6,109 nt of DNA from Bacteroidota bacterium (GCA_006227965.1 SBFL01000064.1:1-6109), one strand, 5' to 3'; shown: positions 1 to 6,109, numbered from the stretch's first letter. Translations and numbers: made by a program. Notes: generated by a model from the letters alone, not told the origin.

Positions 1-1
1 C

Positions 2-955
2 CTCGACCTGGGGCCGAATGAACTAGTATTGTCCATTCAGGATGAGTTTACCACCCTGCCTGGGAAGGTTTCAGTTTTTTTCAGGGTTTCGGATGAATTT
101 GGCAATCCGGTGGCGGGCCTGACGGCAGAGGAGTTCACCATTTATGAACAGGGCCGAAACGACGAATGCTTTAACACCATTTCCGCTTCGGAGTCCCGGG
201 CACGGATATCCCCCAATTCCCAGGTTTTTGTGAATCACACCCTGCTGGTCCTGGACCTGAGCAACAGCGTGCTCAGTTCGAGCCTGGCCGAGCTCAAATC
301 GGCCTCCGGCAGCTTTGTAGATAATGTAATGCCGGACCTGGAATCGGAATCTACCAAGATGGCCATCTACTGGTTTGATGGCCAGGATGTGCTGCACGAA
401 CTGCAGTCCCTTACTTCTTCCAAGGCTGCCCTGCTCGGAGCCATAGATGGTATTCAGCAGACCATCAGCGACGACCCTTCCACGGACCTTTACGGGGCCG
501 TAATCAAAAGTACGGACATCGCCGGCAAGTTGCTGGATGAAAGCCGGCAGAACAGTACCATCGGGGCAGCATCTGTGGTCCTGTTCACTGATGGTACCGA
601 CCAGGCTTCCCGTTACAGGGAGGAAGACGCCCTGGAAAAGGTGGACAAAGCGGATTCCAATATTTCATTTTTCACAATCGGCCTGGGGACGGAAATTGAC
701 AGCCAGATCCTGGGATCCATCGGCAAAACGTTCAGTGTTTTTGCGGGCGACAAGGAAGAACTGGAAACAACTTTCAATCAGCTGTCCCTGAAGGTTTCGG
801 AACGGGCCAACAGCTTCTACCTGTTCGAGTACTGCAGTCCCAAAAGGGATGGGAGTGGCGTAAACAACCTGGCCATACAGGTAGCCGATGGCAACCGGCA
901 GGGAGCGGTTCAAACCCGTTTTGATGCTACAGGGTTTACGGCAGGCTGTGAATAA
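2..955 (+). CDS. vWA-domain protein, 5'-truncated by the window edge
   Basis: The reading frame is open from base 2, ahead of the TTG at 29, so the true start lies outside the window and the TTG should not be taken as the start. Numbering from that TTG as residue 1, residues about 15-45 form a beta-rich segment with a 'D-x-x-G-x-P-V-x-G-L-x-x-x-x-F' pattern, like the segment that precedes vWA domains in the VWFA-related (TIGR03436-type) proteins. The vWA domain follows at about 70-260. Its metal-ion-dependent adhesion site looks complete: DLSNS at 76-80 (DxSxS), Thr152 in the STDLYG stretch, and Asp187 in FTDGTD. vWA domains of this kind bind a divalent cation and mediate protein-protein contact, often on the cell surface. 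The C-terminal tail has Cys269 and Cys307, possibly a disulfide, which would fit an exported protein; the signal peptide or lipobox would be upstream. The partner is unknown. The fold is confident, the cellular role is not. Confidence 0.9.
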   Translation, partial: LDLGPNELVLSIQDEFTTLPGKVSVFFRVSDEFGNPVAGLTAEEFTIYEQGRNDECFNTISASESRARISPNSQVFVNHTLLVLDLSNSVLSSSLAELKSASGSFVDNVMPDLESESTKMAIYWFDGQDVLHELQSLTSSKAALLGAIDGIQQTISDDPSTDLYGAVIKSTDIAGKLLDESRQNSTIGAASVVLFTDGTDQASRYREEDALEKVDKADSNISFFTIGLGTEIDSQILGSIGKTFSVFAGDKEELETTFNQLSLKVSERANSFYLFEYCSPKRDGSGVNNLAIQVADGNRQGAVQTRFDATGFTAGCE

Positions 956-972
956 CCTGTATTAGATCAAGA

Positions 973-999
973 AAAGAAGGCCCCAACCGGGCCTTCTTT
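973..999 (+). terminator. Rho-independent terminator after the vWA gene
   Basis: An 11-bp perfect stem (973-983 paired with 989-999) closes a 5-base loop (984-988). It starts 18 bases after the vWA stop codon. The arm on the 3' side ends in TTT and is followed by a second T-rich stretch (TCTTTTAC), so the tract is imperfect but the stem is very stable. On the minus strand the stem is also followed by pyrimidine-rich sequence, so it may stop readthrough coming leftward from the minus-strand peptidase gene too. Confidence 0.85.
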
Positions 1000-1053
1000 A
1001 GGTCTTTTACTCCCCTGAGTTAAAATTTATTTTACTGAATACCAGATGTTTAA

Positions 1054-1061
1054 TATTTTTG
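1054..1061 (+). promoter_or_regulatory. Candidate Bacteroidota -7 promoter element
   Basis: TATTTTTG matches the Bacteroidota sigma-A -7 consensus TAnnTTTG exactly. It lies in the AT-rich gap after the vWA terminator and about 70 bases before the ATG at 1133, which would leave a leader of roughly 60-65 bases. No good TTTG -33 element sits about 19 bases upstream (the nearest sequence is TTTTACT), so this is a reasonable but not decisive promoter for the small membrane protein gene. Confidence 0.4.
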
Positions 1062-1132
1062 GCATACATCTTGCACCATTATCATAAACCTGAGCATCCT
1101 GTCAATTGAAGAATCAGTTTAAAAAGAACGCC

Positions 1133-1300
1133 ATGTATGTACTTCAAAAAATCCTAGCACAAAGTGCCCTCGGATCCTACAGCCCCTGGGTCCGGTACCT
1201 GGTATTCGCCCTGTTCCTCTCAATCGTGCTGATCCTGGTGGGCATGCTGGTTATCCTGCTGCTGCACGGGCATCAGATGAACATTTCCTTCGGGTATTAG
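1133..1300 (+). CDS. Small single-pass membrane protein, unknown function
   Basis: A 55-residue protein if started at the ATG at 1133. An in-frame TTG at 1106 would add nine residues (MKNQFKKNA), but ATG is the likelier start. Residues 1-20 are amphipathic with scattered Lys/Arg; a strongly hydrophobic stretch of roughly 22 residues (about 22-44, from YLVFALF to VILLLHG) is a clear transmembrane helix; a short polar tail follows (HQMNISFGY). I do not recognise a family. Support for its being a real gene comes from its own candidate promoter, a terminator isolating it from the vWA gene, and the fact that it fills the gap almost exactly: its TAG ends one base before the stop codon of the convergent peptidase gene. 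Against it: no visible ribosome binding site and no recognised homologue. It could be a small envelope protein or a chance hydrophobic reading frame. Confidence 0.5.
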   Translation: MYVLQKILAQSALGSYSPWVRYLVFALFLSIVLILVGMLVILLLHGHQMNISFGY

Positions 1301-1301
1301 G

Positions 1302-2768
1302 CTACCTGTAGACCATACTGTTATGGCCTTTGCCCTCGCGGGTCGGGATGTGGTAAAGAAACCCGTTTACAACCGCATATTCCGGATTTCCGTCCTTTTC
1401 AAGGAAAAAGGTGGGATTGTCCCCGATGTCCATGGGTCCTGACGGAGCCTTAAAGGCCCCGGAGACCAGGTGTACCGGATAGGGTGAGAAGGTAAGATCT
1501 GCCGGCAGGTTCCTGACCCTGATATAGGCAATCCCTTTGGAGAACAGTTCCCAGAAATCAAGTTGCGCCACCGCGCCGGCATCTTCAAGGGTTTCAGGAT
1601 ATACCTCACCCCATCTCAGACGAAGATCCGAAGCATCCAGGGACTCGTATCCGTAGTATGTGGAAAGATCCCCCATGTCGGAAATCCGGCTGCTATTCCA
1701 GAAATCCTCAAAATCTTTGGCATTTACCTCGGGACGCTCAATTCCAAGGTCGATCGTATAATCCTTTCCCAGGAGGGGATACGTGACTTTTTCGATTTTC
1801 AGGTCGAAAAGCTTCCGGTCGTTCTCGGGGATCTCCGAATAGGCCTCAAGGGGGATGTCCTGGAATGTACCGGTAGCAATGGCGTAAATAGCGGAGAGAA
1901 TGGAAACGTAGTTCAGCTTGCGGATCTCCTGCTTTTCCACATCATCGGGATAGCCTCCGGATTCGATCAGGATTGCGCTGGTTCCCCATTTCTGTATGTT
2001 GTCCCCAAAGGCCCTGGGTTCAAAATCGTCGTTGTATTTGCCTACCTGCCCCGGGGCATATCGCTGAATGATACGGTTCATATACCCGATCACCTTCATT
2101 GCATTGGCCCGAACCGAATTGATGTCTTTTTCGTAGTTGTAGGCAGGGGCCAGGTAGGAGATGGTTGCCGGCCTGGGGGTCCGTTCTGCATTGTAATAGG
2201 TGCTTTGGTCGTGCAGGTTGAAACCAAATTCGGCCTCCAGGCTGTCCCTGACCCGTTTCAGTGTTTGCCCTTCCGGGGACTGCAACCGGAGGGCATCCCG
2301 GTTGATATCGATACTTAGGGTATTGCGGCGCTTGAAGGCGGCCGCACCATCGGGGTTGAGCATCGGGAGGAAATGCAGGCGGACCGAATTGAGGATTTCC
2401 GACTTTTCCCCCCTTAAATCAGAAGAAGCCATGAAATTCAGGATGTCGAAAATAGCCTGGGTGGCCGTTGGCTCATTCCCGTGCATCTGGGACCAAAGGA
2501 ATACATCGGTATTGCCGGTTCCCAGACTGACAAGCCGCAACGCACGGCCCTCAATGGAACGCCCAACTGTGTGGACTTCAAACCCGTCTTTTTGTCCCAT
2601 GGCGTCAATGAGCGGTTGCAGGTCTTCGTGTTTGATCCTTCGCTTGCCAAGGCTTGGCTCCCGGTAGGAATCATAGGTTTCATACAGGCGGGAGGTAAAT
2701 TGTTCGGTTTGTCCGAACATTGAAATACAGAAAAAGGCTGCTAAGAGGGTCGCGGTTATTTTTTTCAT
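1302..2768 (-). CDS. Secreted M14-family zinc carboxypeptidase
   Basis: A 488-residue protein. Residues 1-19 or so are a Sec signal peptide (MKK, hydrophobic core, ending near FGQ), so the enzyme is periplasmic or exported. The M14 catalytic domain spans about 45-300, and every expected residue is visible: zinc ligands His96 and Glu99 in HGNE and His186 in NLHDQ, the substrate-carboxylate pair Asn156-Arg157 in INRDA, and catalytic Glu269 in LIESGGY. M14 enzymes remove C-terminal residues from peptides; some bacterial members act on peptidoglycan stem peptides. The remaining 190 or so residues (300-488) form an extra domain that I cannot assign, ending in a basic tail. The ATG lies two bases after the amidase stop codon, so translation is probably coupled, and its substrate may be related to the amidase product (inference). 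The gene ends one base from the convergent small gene and has no terminator of its own. Confidence 0.93.
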   Translation of the reverse strand: MKKITATLLAAFFCISMFGQTEQFTSRLYETYDSYREPSLGKRRIKHEDLQPLIDAMGQKDGFEVHTVGRSIEGRALRLVSLGTGNTDVFLWSQMHGNEPTATQAIFDILNFMASSDLRGEKSEILNSVRLHFLPMLNPDGAAAFKRRNTLSIDINRDALRLQSPEGQTLKRVRDSLEAEFGFNLHDQSTYYNAERTPRPATISYLAPAYNYEKDINSVRANAMKVIGYMNRIIQRYAPGQVGKYNDDFEPRAFGDNIQKWGTSAILIESGGYPDDVEKQEIRKLNYVSILSAIYAIATGTFQDIPLEAYSEIPENDRKLFDLKIEKVTYPLLGKDYTIDLGIERPEVNAKDFEDFWNSSRISDMGDLSTYYGYESLDASDLRLRWGEVYPETLEDAGAVAQLDFWELFSKGIAYIRVRNLPADLTFSPYPVHLVSGAFKAPSGPMDIGDNPTFFLEKDGNPEYAVVNGFLYHIPTREGKGHNSMVYR

Positions 2769-2770
2769 CG

Positions 2771-3451
2771 CTAAGGGGTTTCGGGTACGGGTTTAAAAGG
2801 CAGGTCTTTCATGGACCGCCGTATGTTACGCATGAATTTTGTACCAGGGGCTGTTTTTTGGGTACGGTAACCGGCATCTTTTTCCAGCCAGAGGGGGTGT
2901 CCTTCAAAAGACGTGTACTCATAATGCCCAATAAGGTACTCTATGGGAAACCTGTCTGCCAGCTGCCGGACAAGCCATTCATTGGATTGGAACTGGGCCT
3001 CTGTCAGCGGGGTTTCCGGGGTCCCGCCAACATTTTCGATCCCGATGGCACAGTGGTTCAGGCCTATGGTGTGGCGGGCCATAATGGTATCTGGCATCAG
3101 GTGGTAGACAGTGCCATCCCGGTCAATCAGGTAATGGGCTGAGACGTTCAGGGCCCCGGCCGACTGGATATCTCCCCGCGCCCCGGGAAGTTGTTCGGGC
3201 TCAAAGGCCCCTAGGGATCCCTCTAAGGTAGGGATAGCGGTCCAGTGCAGAACGATCATCCGGGGTCGGATACTGGCATCCTCGGCCGGAAGACCATACC
3301 GTTGCTTCAGGTATTCACGTGTAAGTTCCTGCCTTGAGTCCCCAAAGGGAAGCGGACGCTCCACCACTGTGGGCTGGTAGGTACTGCACCCCAGAACGAA
3401 AAGGATCAGGAGGAGGGCTGGGATCGGTGCTATTTTTAGGTTTTTCTTCAT
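2771..3451 (-). CDS. Lipoprotein N-acetylmuramoyl-L-alanine amidase (Amidase_2, AmiD-like)
   Basis: The frame is open from an ATG at 3469 (232 residues), but the ATG at 3451 (residue 7) gives a textbook lipoprotein signal: MKKNLK, hydrophobic core, then lipobox VLGC with Cys28 (long-form numbering). I therefore prefer 3451. The mature protein would be lipid-anchored in the envelope. Residues about 68-215 match the Amidase_2 (AmpD/AmiD/PGRP-like) fold: His75 in IVLHWTA (first zinc ligand), His133 in ARHTIG, catalytic-type Glu145 in IGIEN, and His182 in LIGHYEYT (second zinc ligand). The family cleaves the bond between MurNAc and the L-Ala of the stem peptide. At the third zinc-ligand site, normally Asp or Cys just before Pro-Gly, the sequence reads KTAPGTKF with Ala207 (codon GCC). 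So either the zinc site is altered or another residue, such as His191 or Asp198 in the preceding insertion, substitutes. Family is confident; full activity is uncertain. Co-transcribed with the M14 peptidase downstream. Confidence 0.9.
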   Translation of the reverse strand: MKKNLKIAPIPALLLILFVLGCSTYQPTVVERPLPFGDSRQELTREYLKQRYGLPAEDASIRPRMIVLHWTAIPTLEGSLGAFEPEQLPGARGDIQSAGALNVSAHYLIDRDGTVYHLMPDTIMARHTIGLNHCAIGIENVGGTPETPLTEAQFQSNEWLVRQLADRFPIEYLIGHYEYTSFEGHPLWLEKDAGYRTQKTAPGTKFMRNIRRSMKDLPFKPVPETP

Positions 3452-3536
3452 GGCAGGCTTCAGGGACATTCAAAAGAAATACCCCCTGGAAACTAGGTAC
3501 GAAAATAAGGCATTGAACCCAAATATTCACCAGGGA

Positions 3537-4412
3537 TCAGTTTCCCGGAAGGGGGACGTAGCTCTCTTCATCTTCCATCATGGGAAATTCGCCCGCCTTC
3601 CAGGCTTCCTTTACCTCTTGGATGGTTTCACGGCTTGAAGCCACAAAATTCCAGTCTATCCACCGCTCTTCAGGGAAGGGCACGCCCCCAAAGACAAGCA
3701 GGTGGGTTCCTGCCTCAACGGACAGGCGGCAGGGGTCGCCGGGTTTGGAGTACAGAATGCTCCCCTTTTCAATTTCCTGCTTGCAGGCCCCGAGTACCCC
3801 ATCCACGAGGATGATCCCGATCTCTCCCTTTAGTTCCCCCCCAAATTCAAGGGTGGCAGGCTTGCCTGCCTTTACCTCCAGCAAAAACAGCTCAGAATGC
3901 ACCGGTACCGGGGAGGTATGCCCAAAGGCAGAACCCGCCACCAGGGTATAGGCACAGTCCGCCTGCTGCCATTTGGGTAGTTCGGAAGCATCAGCATGGA
4001 AAAATTCCGGGGCCATACTTTCCTTTGCTTTCGGCAAAGCGACCCATATCTGGTATCCGTGTAGGATGAAGGAGTTCCCCCGCCGCAGGTCTTCCGGGGT
4101 TCGTTCGGTGTGCGTAATTCCCCTGCCTGCGGTCATCCAGTTGACAGAACCTGGACGGATCCGCTGCCGGGTGCCCAGCCCATCGCGGTGCTCGACTTCT
4201 CCCTCGAAAAGATAGGTTAAGGTGGAAAGCCCGATGTGGGGGTGTTGCCCAATATCCATATAGTTTTCGGGGCCCAGTCGGGTTGGGCCCATATGATCAA
4301 TAAAAATAAAAGGGCCTATCATCCGCTTTCGGCGAAACGGCAATAGCCGGCCTACCAGAAAATCTCCAATATCCCTGCTCCTTTCCGGGATGACCATTCC
4401 ACTGTGAGACAT
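3537..4412 (-). CDS. Pirin family protein
   Basis: A 291-residue bicupin, the usual length for bacterial pirins. The N-terminal cupin carries the canonical metal ligands: His57 and His59 (QHPHIGLSTL), His101 and Glu103 (GRGITHTER). The signature region from residue about 13 (RDIGDFLVGRLLPF) through IDHMGP is well conserved, and the C-terminal Pirin_C part ends with the typical VPFPEERWIDWNFVASS and KAGEF blocks. Pirins bind Fe(II) or a similar metal in the cytoplasm; some, such as E. coli YhhW, have quercetin 2,3-dioxygenase activity, but the physiological substrate is generally unknown. The start at 4412 is chosen because flavobacterial pirins usually begin with MSN/MSH-type leaders at this distance from the RDIGDF motif. 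It is first in the minus-strand run, with a gap of about 67-85 bases before the amidase, so cotranscription with the envelope genes is possible but not shown. It is divergent from the serine hydrolase. Confidence 0.95.
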   Translation of the reverse strand: MSHSGMVIPERSRDIGDFLVGRLLPFRRKRMIGPFIFIDHMGPTRLGPENYMDIGQHPHIGLSTLTYLFEGEVEHRDGLGTRQRIRPGSVNWMTAGRGITHTERTPEDLRRGNSFILHGYQIWVALPKAKESMAPEFFHADASELPKWQQADCAYTLVAGSAFGHTSPVPVHSELFLLEVKAGKPATLEFGGELKGEIGIILVDGVLGACKQEIEKGSILYSKPGDPCRLSVEAGTHLLVFGGVPFPEERWIDWNFVASSRETIQEVKEAWKAGEFPMMEDEESYVPLPGN

Positions 4413-4456
4413 GACCTAAATATGTATCTTAGAAACCGAAATATAGCGTATTTGAT
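4413..4456. promoter_or_regulatory. Divergent promoter region, pirin / serine hydrolase
   Basis: Only 44 AT-rich bases separate the two start codons, so both promoters must lie here or overlap the coding ends. Two seven-of-eight matches to the Bacteroidota -7 element TAnnTTTG are visible: TATATTTC on the minus strand (4445-4438), suited to pirin, and TATCTTAG on the plus strand (4425-4432), suited to the hydrolase. Each would give a short leader of about 20 bases. The two elements are close enough for the promoters to compete. No clear -33 element was found for either, and the plus-strand one would have to lie inside the pirin start region. Confidence 0.35.
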
Positions 4457-5803
4457 ATGAAAAAGGGAATTAGCAAAACAAAATGGATCCTTCTTTTGGG
4501 GGTTCCTCTTCTGGCTCTGGGCTTCTATACCCAATACCCTAAACTGACTATCATAAGTGGATACGCGGCCAAGAATCTGGCTTCCAGCGTTTACCTTGCC
4601 GGCAGAACCCAGGAATCAGTCATCGAAAACGACCATGAAGTACCCCTGATTTCTTTGGCTTCCGAGGAGGTCATCCCTGAAGAAGGGACTGCTACGGCCA
4701 GCGTCTATGGGTTGCAGAAACGAAAGGCTGTCTACAGGGAGGGTCTCGGCAGTGTGTTGCTTCCCAGGGGCAGTGTGCTGCCGTCCAACCCAAAAGTCCC
4801 GAGGCGCGAGCGAATCCCGATCCCGCTTCCCTACCCTTTCGGTCATGGACAACCCAAGGATTCTGTTTTTCCCGATGTTGATTACGCCCGGCTCCAGGCA
4901 GGAATTGATCGAGCCTTTTCCAATCCGGAGGTACAGCGAACCCGAACGGTAGCCGTGCTTTACAAAGATCACCTGCTGGCCGAACGCTACGTGGATGGTT
5001 TCGGCCCGGATACGCCTATCCTGGGATGGTCCATGACCAAGAGCATACTGGCAACCCTCTATGGGATCCTCCAGTTCCAGGGACAAATTGATATTTCGGA
5101 AAAAGTTCCCCTGACCGCCTGGAGGGGGGATGACCGAAAGAACATCACCTATGACGATTTACTGCGGATGCAGAGCGGCCTTTCCTGGGATGAAGAGTAC
5201 TCCGGGATTTCAGACGTGACCCGGATGTTGTTCCTGAGTGAGGACATGGCTGCCGTTCAGGCTGAAAAGGAGTTGCTGGGGCCTCCTGGAAGCATCTGGA
5301 ACTATTCCTCGGGTACCTCAAACCTTCTTTCGGGTCTTCTCAGAAAGCAATTTGAAAGCGATCAGGCCTATCTGGATTTTCCGTACCGGGAACTCATCGA
5401 CCGAATCGGGATGCACAGCATGGTCCTGGAAACCGACCTGAGCGGAAATTTTGTGGGTTCCTCCTATGGATGGGCCTCCACCAGGGACTGGGCGCGCTTC
5501 GGGCTGCTTTACCTCCACCAGGGGAAGTGGGCGGGCTCCCAACTCTTTGATGACGCCTGGGTGGATTACATTACGCGCCCCGCGGCAGATTCCGGGGGGA
5601 GCTATGGAGCCCACTTCTGGCTGAACCGCGATGGGAAATATCCGGATGCGCCCCAGGATATGTTCATGGCCAATGGCTACCAGGGACAACATGTTTTCAT
5701 TATACCATCCAAAGATCTGGTGATTGTGCGTACCGGCCTGGCAGAAGGTCCTGATTTTGACGGGAATGCCTTTTTAAGGGAAGTACTGAAGGCTTTTCCC
5801 TAA
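4457..5803 (+). CDS. Membrane-anchored serine hydrolase, class C beta-lactamase-like fold
   Basis: A 448-residue protein. Residues about 8-24 form a hydrophobic signal anchor after a basic start (MKKGISKTK), so the enzyme should face the periplasm. Residues 30-110 are a family-specific N-terminal region (AAKNLASSVYLAGR, then a GLGSVLLP block) seen in other serine hydrolases of Bacteroidota and Proteobacteria. The catalytic domain covers about 140-446: nucleophile Ser192 and Lys195 in SMTK, the MQSGLSW block at 238-244, Tyr283 in NYSSGTSN (the YxN position), and GYQG at 407-410 where beta-lactamases have KTG. This set resembles esterases, D-aminopeptidases and the 6-aminohexanoate-dimer hydrolase NylB more than true beta-lactamases. 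The natural substrate cannot be told from sequence, and antibiotic resistance should not be assumed. The ATG at 4457 gives a complete signal anchor. The gene stands alone on its strand; the first terminator is about 180 bases past the stop. Confidence 0.93.
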   Translation: MKKGISKTKWILLLGVPLLALGFYTQYPKLTIISGYAAKNLASSVYLAGRTQESVIENDHEVPLISLASEEVIPEEGTATASVYGLQKRKAVYREGLGSVLLPRGSVLPSNPKVPRRERIPIPLPYPFGHGQPKDSVFPDVDYARLQAGIDRAFSNPEVQRTRTVAVLYKDHLLAERYVDGFGPDTPILGWSMTKSILATLYGILQFQGQIDISEKVPLTAWRGDDRKNITYDDLLRMQSGLSWDEEYSGISDVTRMLFLSEDMAAVQAEKELLGPPGSIWNYSSGTSNLLSGLLRKQFESDQAYLDFPYRELIDRIGMHSMVLETDLSGNFVGSSYGWASTRDWARFGLLYLHQGKWAGSQLFDDAWVDYITRPAADSGGSYGAHFWLNRDGKYPDAPQDMFMANGYQGQHVFIIPSKDLVIVRTGLAEGPDFDGNAFLREVLKAFP

Positions 5804-5903
5804 AGCGGAATGACCGGTGAAGGTGACTGGTTCAATCTAATAGCGATCCGCAATTAGGGATTCACCACAGAAACAATCGGTTTCACAACAAAAAATTCGG
5901 GGG

Positions 5904-5930
5904 GCTGTAAAAGGGCCGTATGTTTACAGC
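5904..5930. repeat. Perfect 8-bp inverted repeat, 11-base spacer
   Basis: GCTGTAAA (5904-5911) is the exact reverse complement of TTTACAGC (5923-5930), with 11 bases between. As RNA this is a stem-loop; as DNA the two half-sites are centred 19 bases apart, close to two helical turns, which would suit a dimeric regulator. No T-tract follows, so it is not a terminator. Which role applies cannot be told from sequence. Confidence 0.5.
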
Positions 5931-5981
5931 GTAATCAAAAACAAGGAGTTAATTTTTTCATTTTCATATAGTGTTCTCGTG

Positions 5982-6015
5982 AAGGAGTCCTGCAGCTAAC
6001 GCCAGGGCTCTTTTT
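5982..6015 (+). terminator. Rho-independent terminator
   Basis: An 11-bp stem (5982-5992 with 6003-6013) including two G-T wobble pairs and a 10-base loop, with TTTTT at 6011-6015 partly inside the 3' arm. It reads on the plus strand and is the first plausible terminator for the serine hydrolase transcript, or for a small RNA made from this stretch. Confidence 0.7.
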
Positions 6016-6109
6016 CGTTAATAGCAGTTCATGCGATTATTTTGATTTATATCCTAAATAATTATCTTCCCGCCTTGTAGTCAGTTTATCGAGTCTCTTA
6101 ATGAGTAGG

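Larger units (their letters stand above)
5804..6109. other. Gene-free 306-base stretch with RNA-like structure
   Basis: No reading frame of note lies here on either strand. The longest ATG frames are a 15-codon one at 5810 (+) and a 10-codon one on the minus strand beginning MKMKKL. The stretch holds, in order, a weak imperfect hairpin just after the hydrolase stop codon, a perfect 8-bp inverted repeat (5904-5930), a strong terminator (5982-6015), and AT-rich DNA up to the edge. Up to 6015 it could be a long 3' untranslated region of the hydrolase mRNA or a separate small RNA. No tRNA, rRNA or known riboswitch was recognised. Confidence 0.6.

Noticed and set aside
29..31. TTG as start codon of the vWA protein
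   Set aside because: The frame continues open to the left edge with protein-like sequence (LDLGPNELV), and the expected signal peptide would have to lie further upstream.
1563..2318. 251-codon plus-strand frame opposite the M14 peptidase
   Set aside because: It is an antisense shadow of a clear M14 gene with all catalytic residues; its own translation shows no domain.
3470..3536. Promoter between pirin and the amidase (TATTTTCG on the minus strand)
   Set aside because: One mismatch to the -7 element and no properly spaced -33; too weak to list, though a separate promoter here remains possible.
3523..3542. Hairpin over the pirin stop codon as a terminator
   Set aside because: Only a 6-bp stem with a bulge and no T-tract after it on the minus strand.
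4616..5086. 156-codon minus-strand frame inside the serine hydrolase
   Set aside because: Shadow of a gene with intact SxxK and Tyr motifs; no recognisable protein features.
4457..5803. Reading the serine hydrolase as an antibiotic-resistance beta-lactamase
   Set aside because: It has SMTK and YSS but GYQG in place of KTG, plus a long N-terminal region typical of esterase or amide-hydrolase relatives; nothing points to beta-lactam hydrolysis.
5808..5836. Hairpin just after the serine hydrolase stop codon
   Set aside because: Eight pairs interrupted by a bulge, one of them a wobble, with no T-tract following; a weak structure at best.
5934..5969. Minus-strand 10-codon frame beginning MKMKKL, possibly a leader peptide or decayed gene start
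   Set aside because: It stops after ten codons; the frame beyond the stop shows no recognisable protein, so chance is the simpler explanation.
6101..6109. ATG at the right edge as the start of a following gene
   Set aside because: Only three codons are visible (M-S-R), which is not enough to support a call.

Overview
The window looks like a piece of chromosome from a member of the Bacteroidota, most likely a relatively GC-rich marine-type Flavobacteriaceae (something Robiginitalea-like; this is an inference from gene content and style, not from a marker gene). The reasons are the lack of clear Shine-Dalgarno sequences before the genes, one exact match to the Bacteroidota -7 promoter element TAnnTTTG, a secretion signal ending in FGQ, and close resemblance of the pirin and serine hydrolase to flavobacterial versions as I remember them. 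No mobile element, CRISPR array, tRNA or rRNA was seen.

Layout, left to right. Bases 2-955 (+) hold the 3' part of a von Willebrand factor A (vWA) domain protein whose true start lies before the window; a strong hairpin terminator follows at 973-999. A small single-helix membrane protein (1133-1300, +) comes next behind a candidate promoter. It converges on a minus-strand cluster with a single base between the two stop codons. That cluster, read from right to left, is a pirin-family protein (4412-3537), a lipoprotein N-acetylmuramoyl-L-alanine amidase (about 3451-2771) and a secreted M14 zinc carboxypeptidase (2768-1302). Divergent from pirin, across 44 bases, is a membrane-anchored serine hydrolase of the class C beta-lactamase/esterase fold (4457-5803, +). 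The last 306 bases (5804-6109) carry no recognisable gene, but contain a perfect 8-bp inverted repeat and a convincing terminator; an ATG at 6101 may begin the next gene.

How the genes may fit together: the amidase and the M14 peptidase are separated by two bases (stop, cg, start), so they are almost certainly co-translated. Their activities would be complementary in the cell envelope, with the amidase cutting the peptide from the glycan and the carboxypeptidase trimming the peptide. The most notable oddity is that the amidase appears to have alanine at the position where the third zinc ligand (Asp in AmpD/AmiD) is expected. Overall this is mostly ordinary housekeeping and envelope gene content; I found no convincing new multi-gene system. 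The best leads are the altered amidase, the uncharacterised small membrane protein, and the structured gene-free region at the right end.
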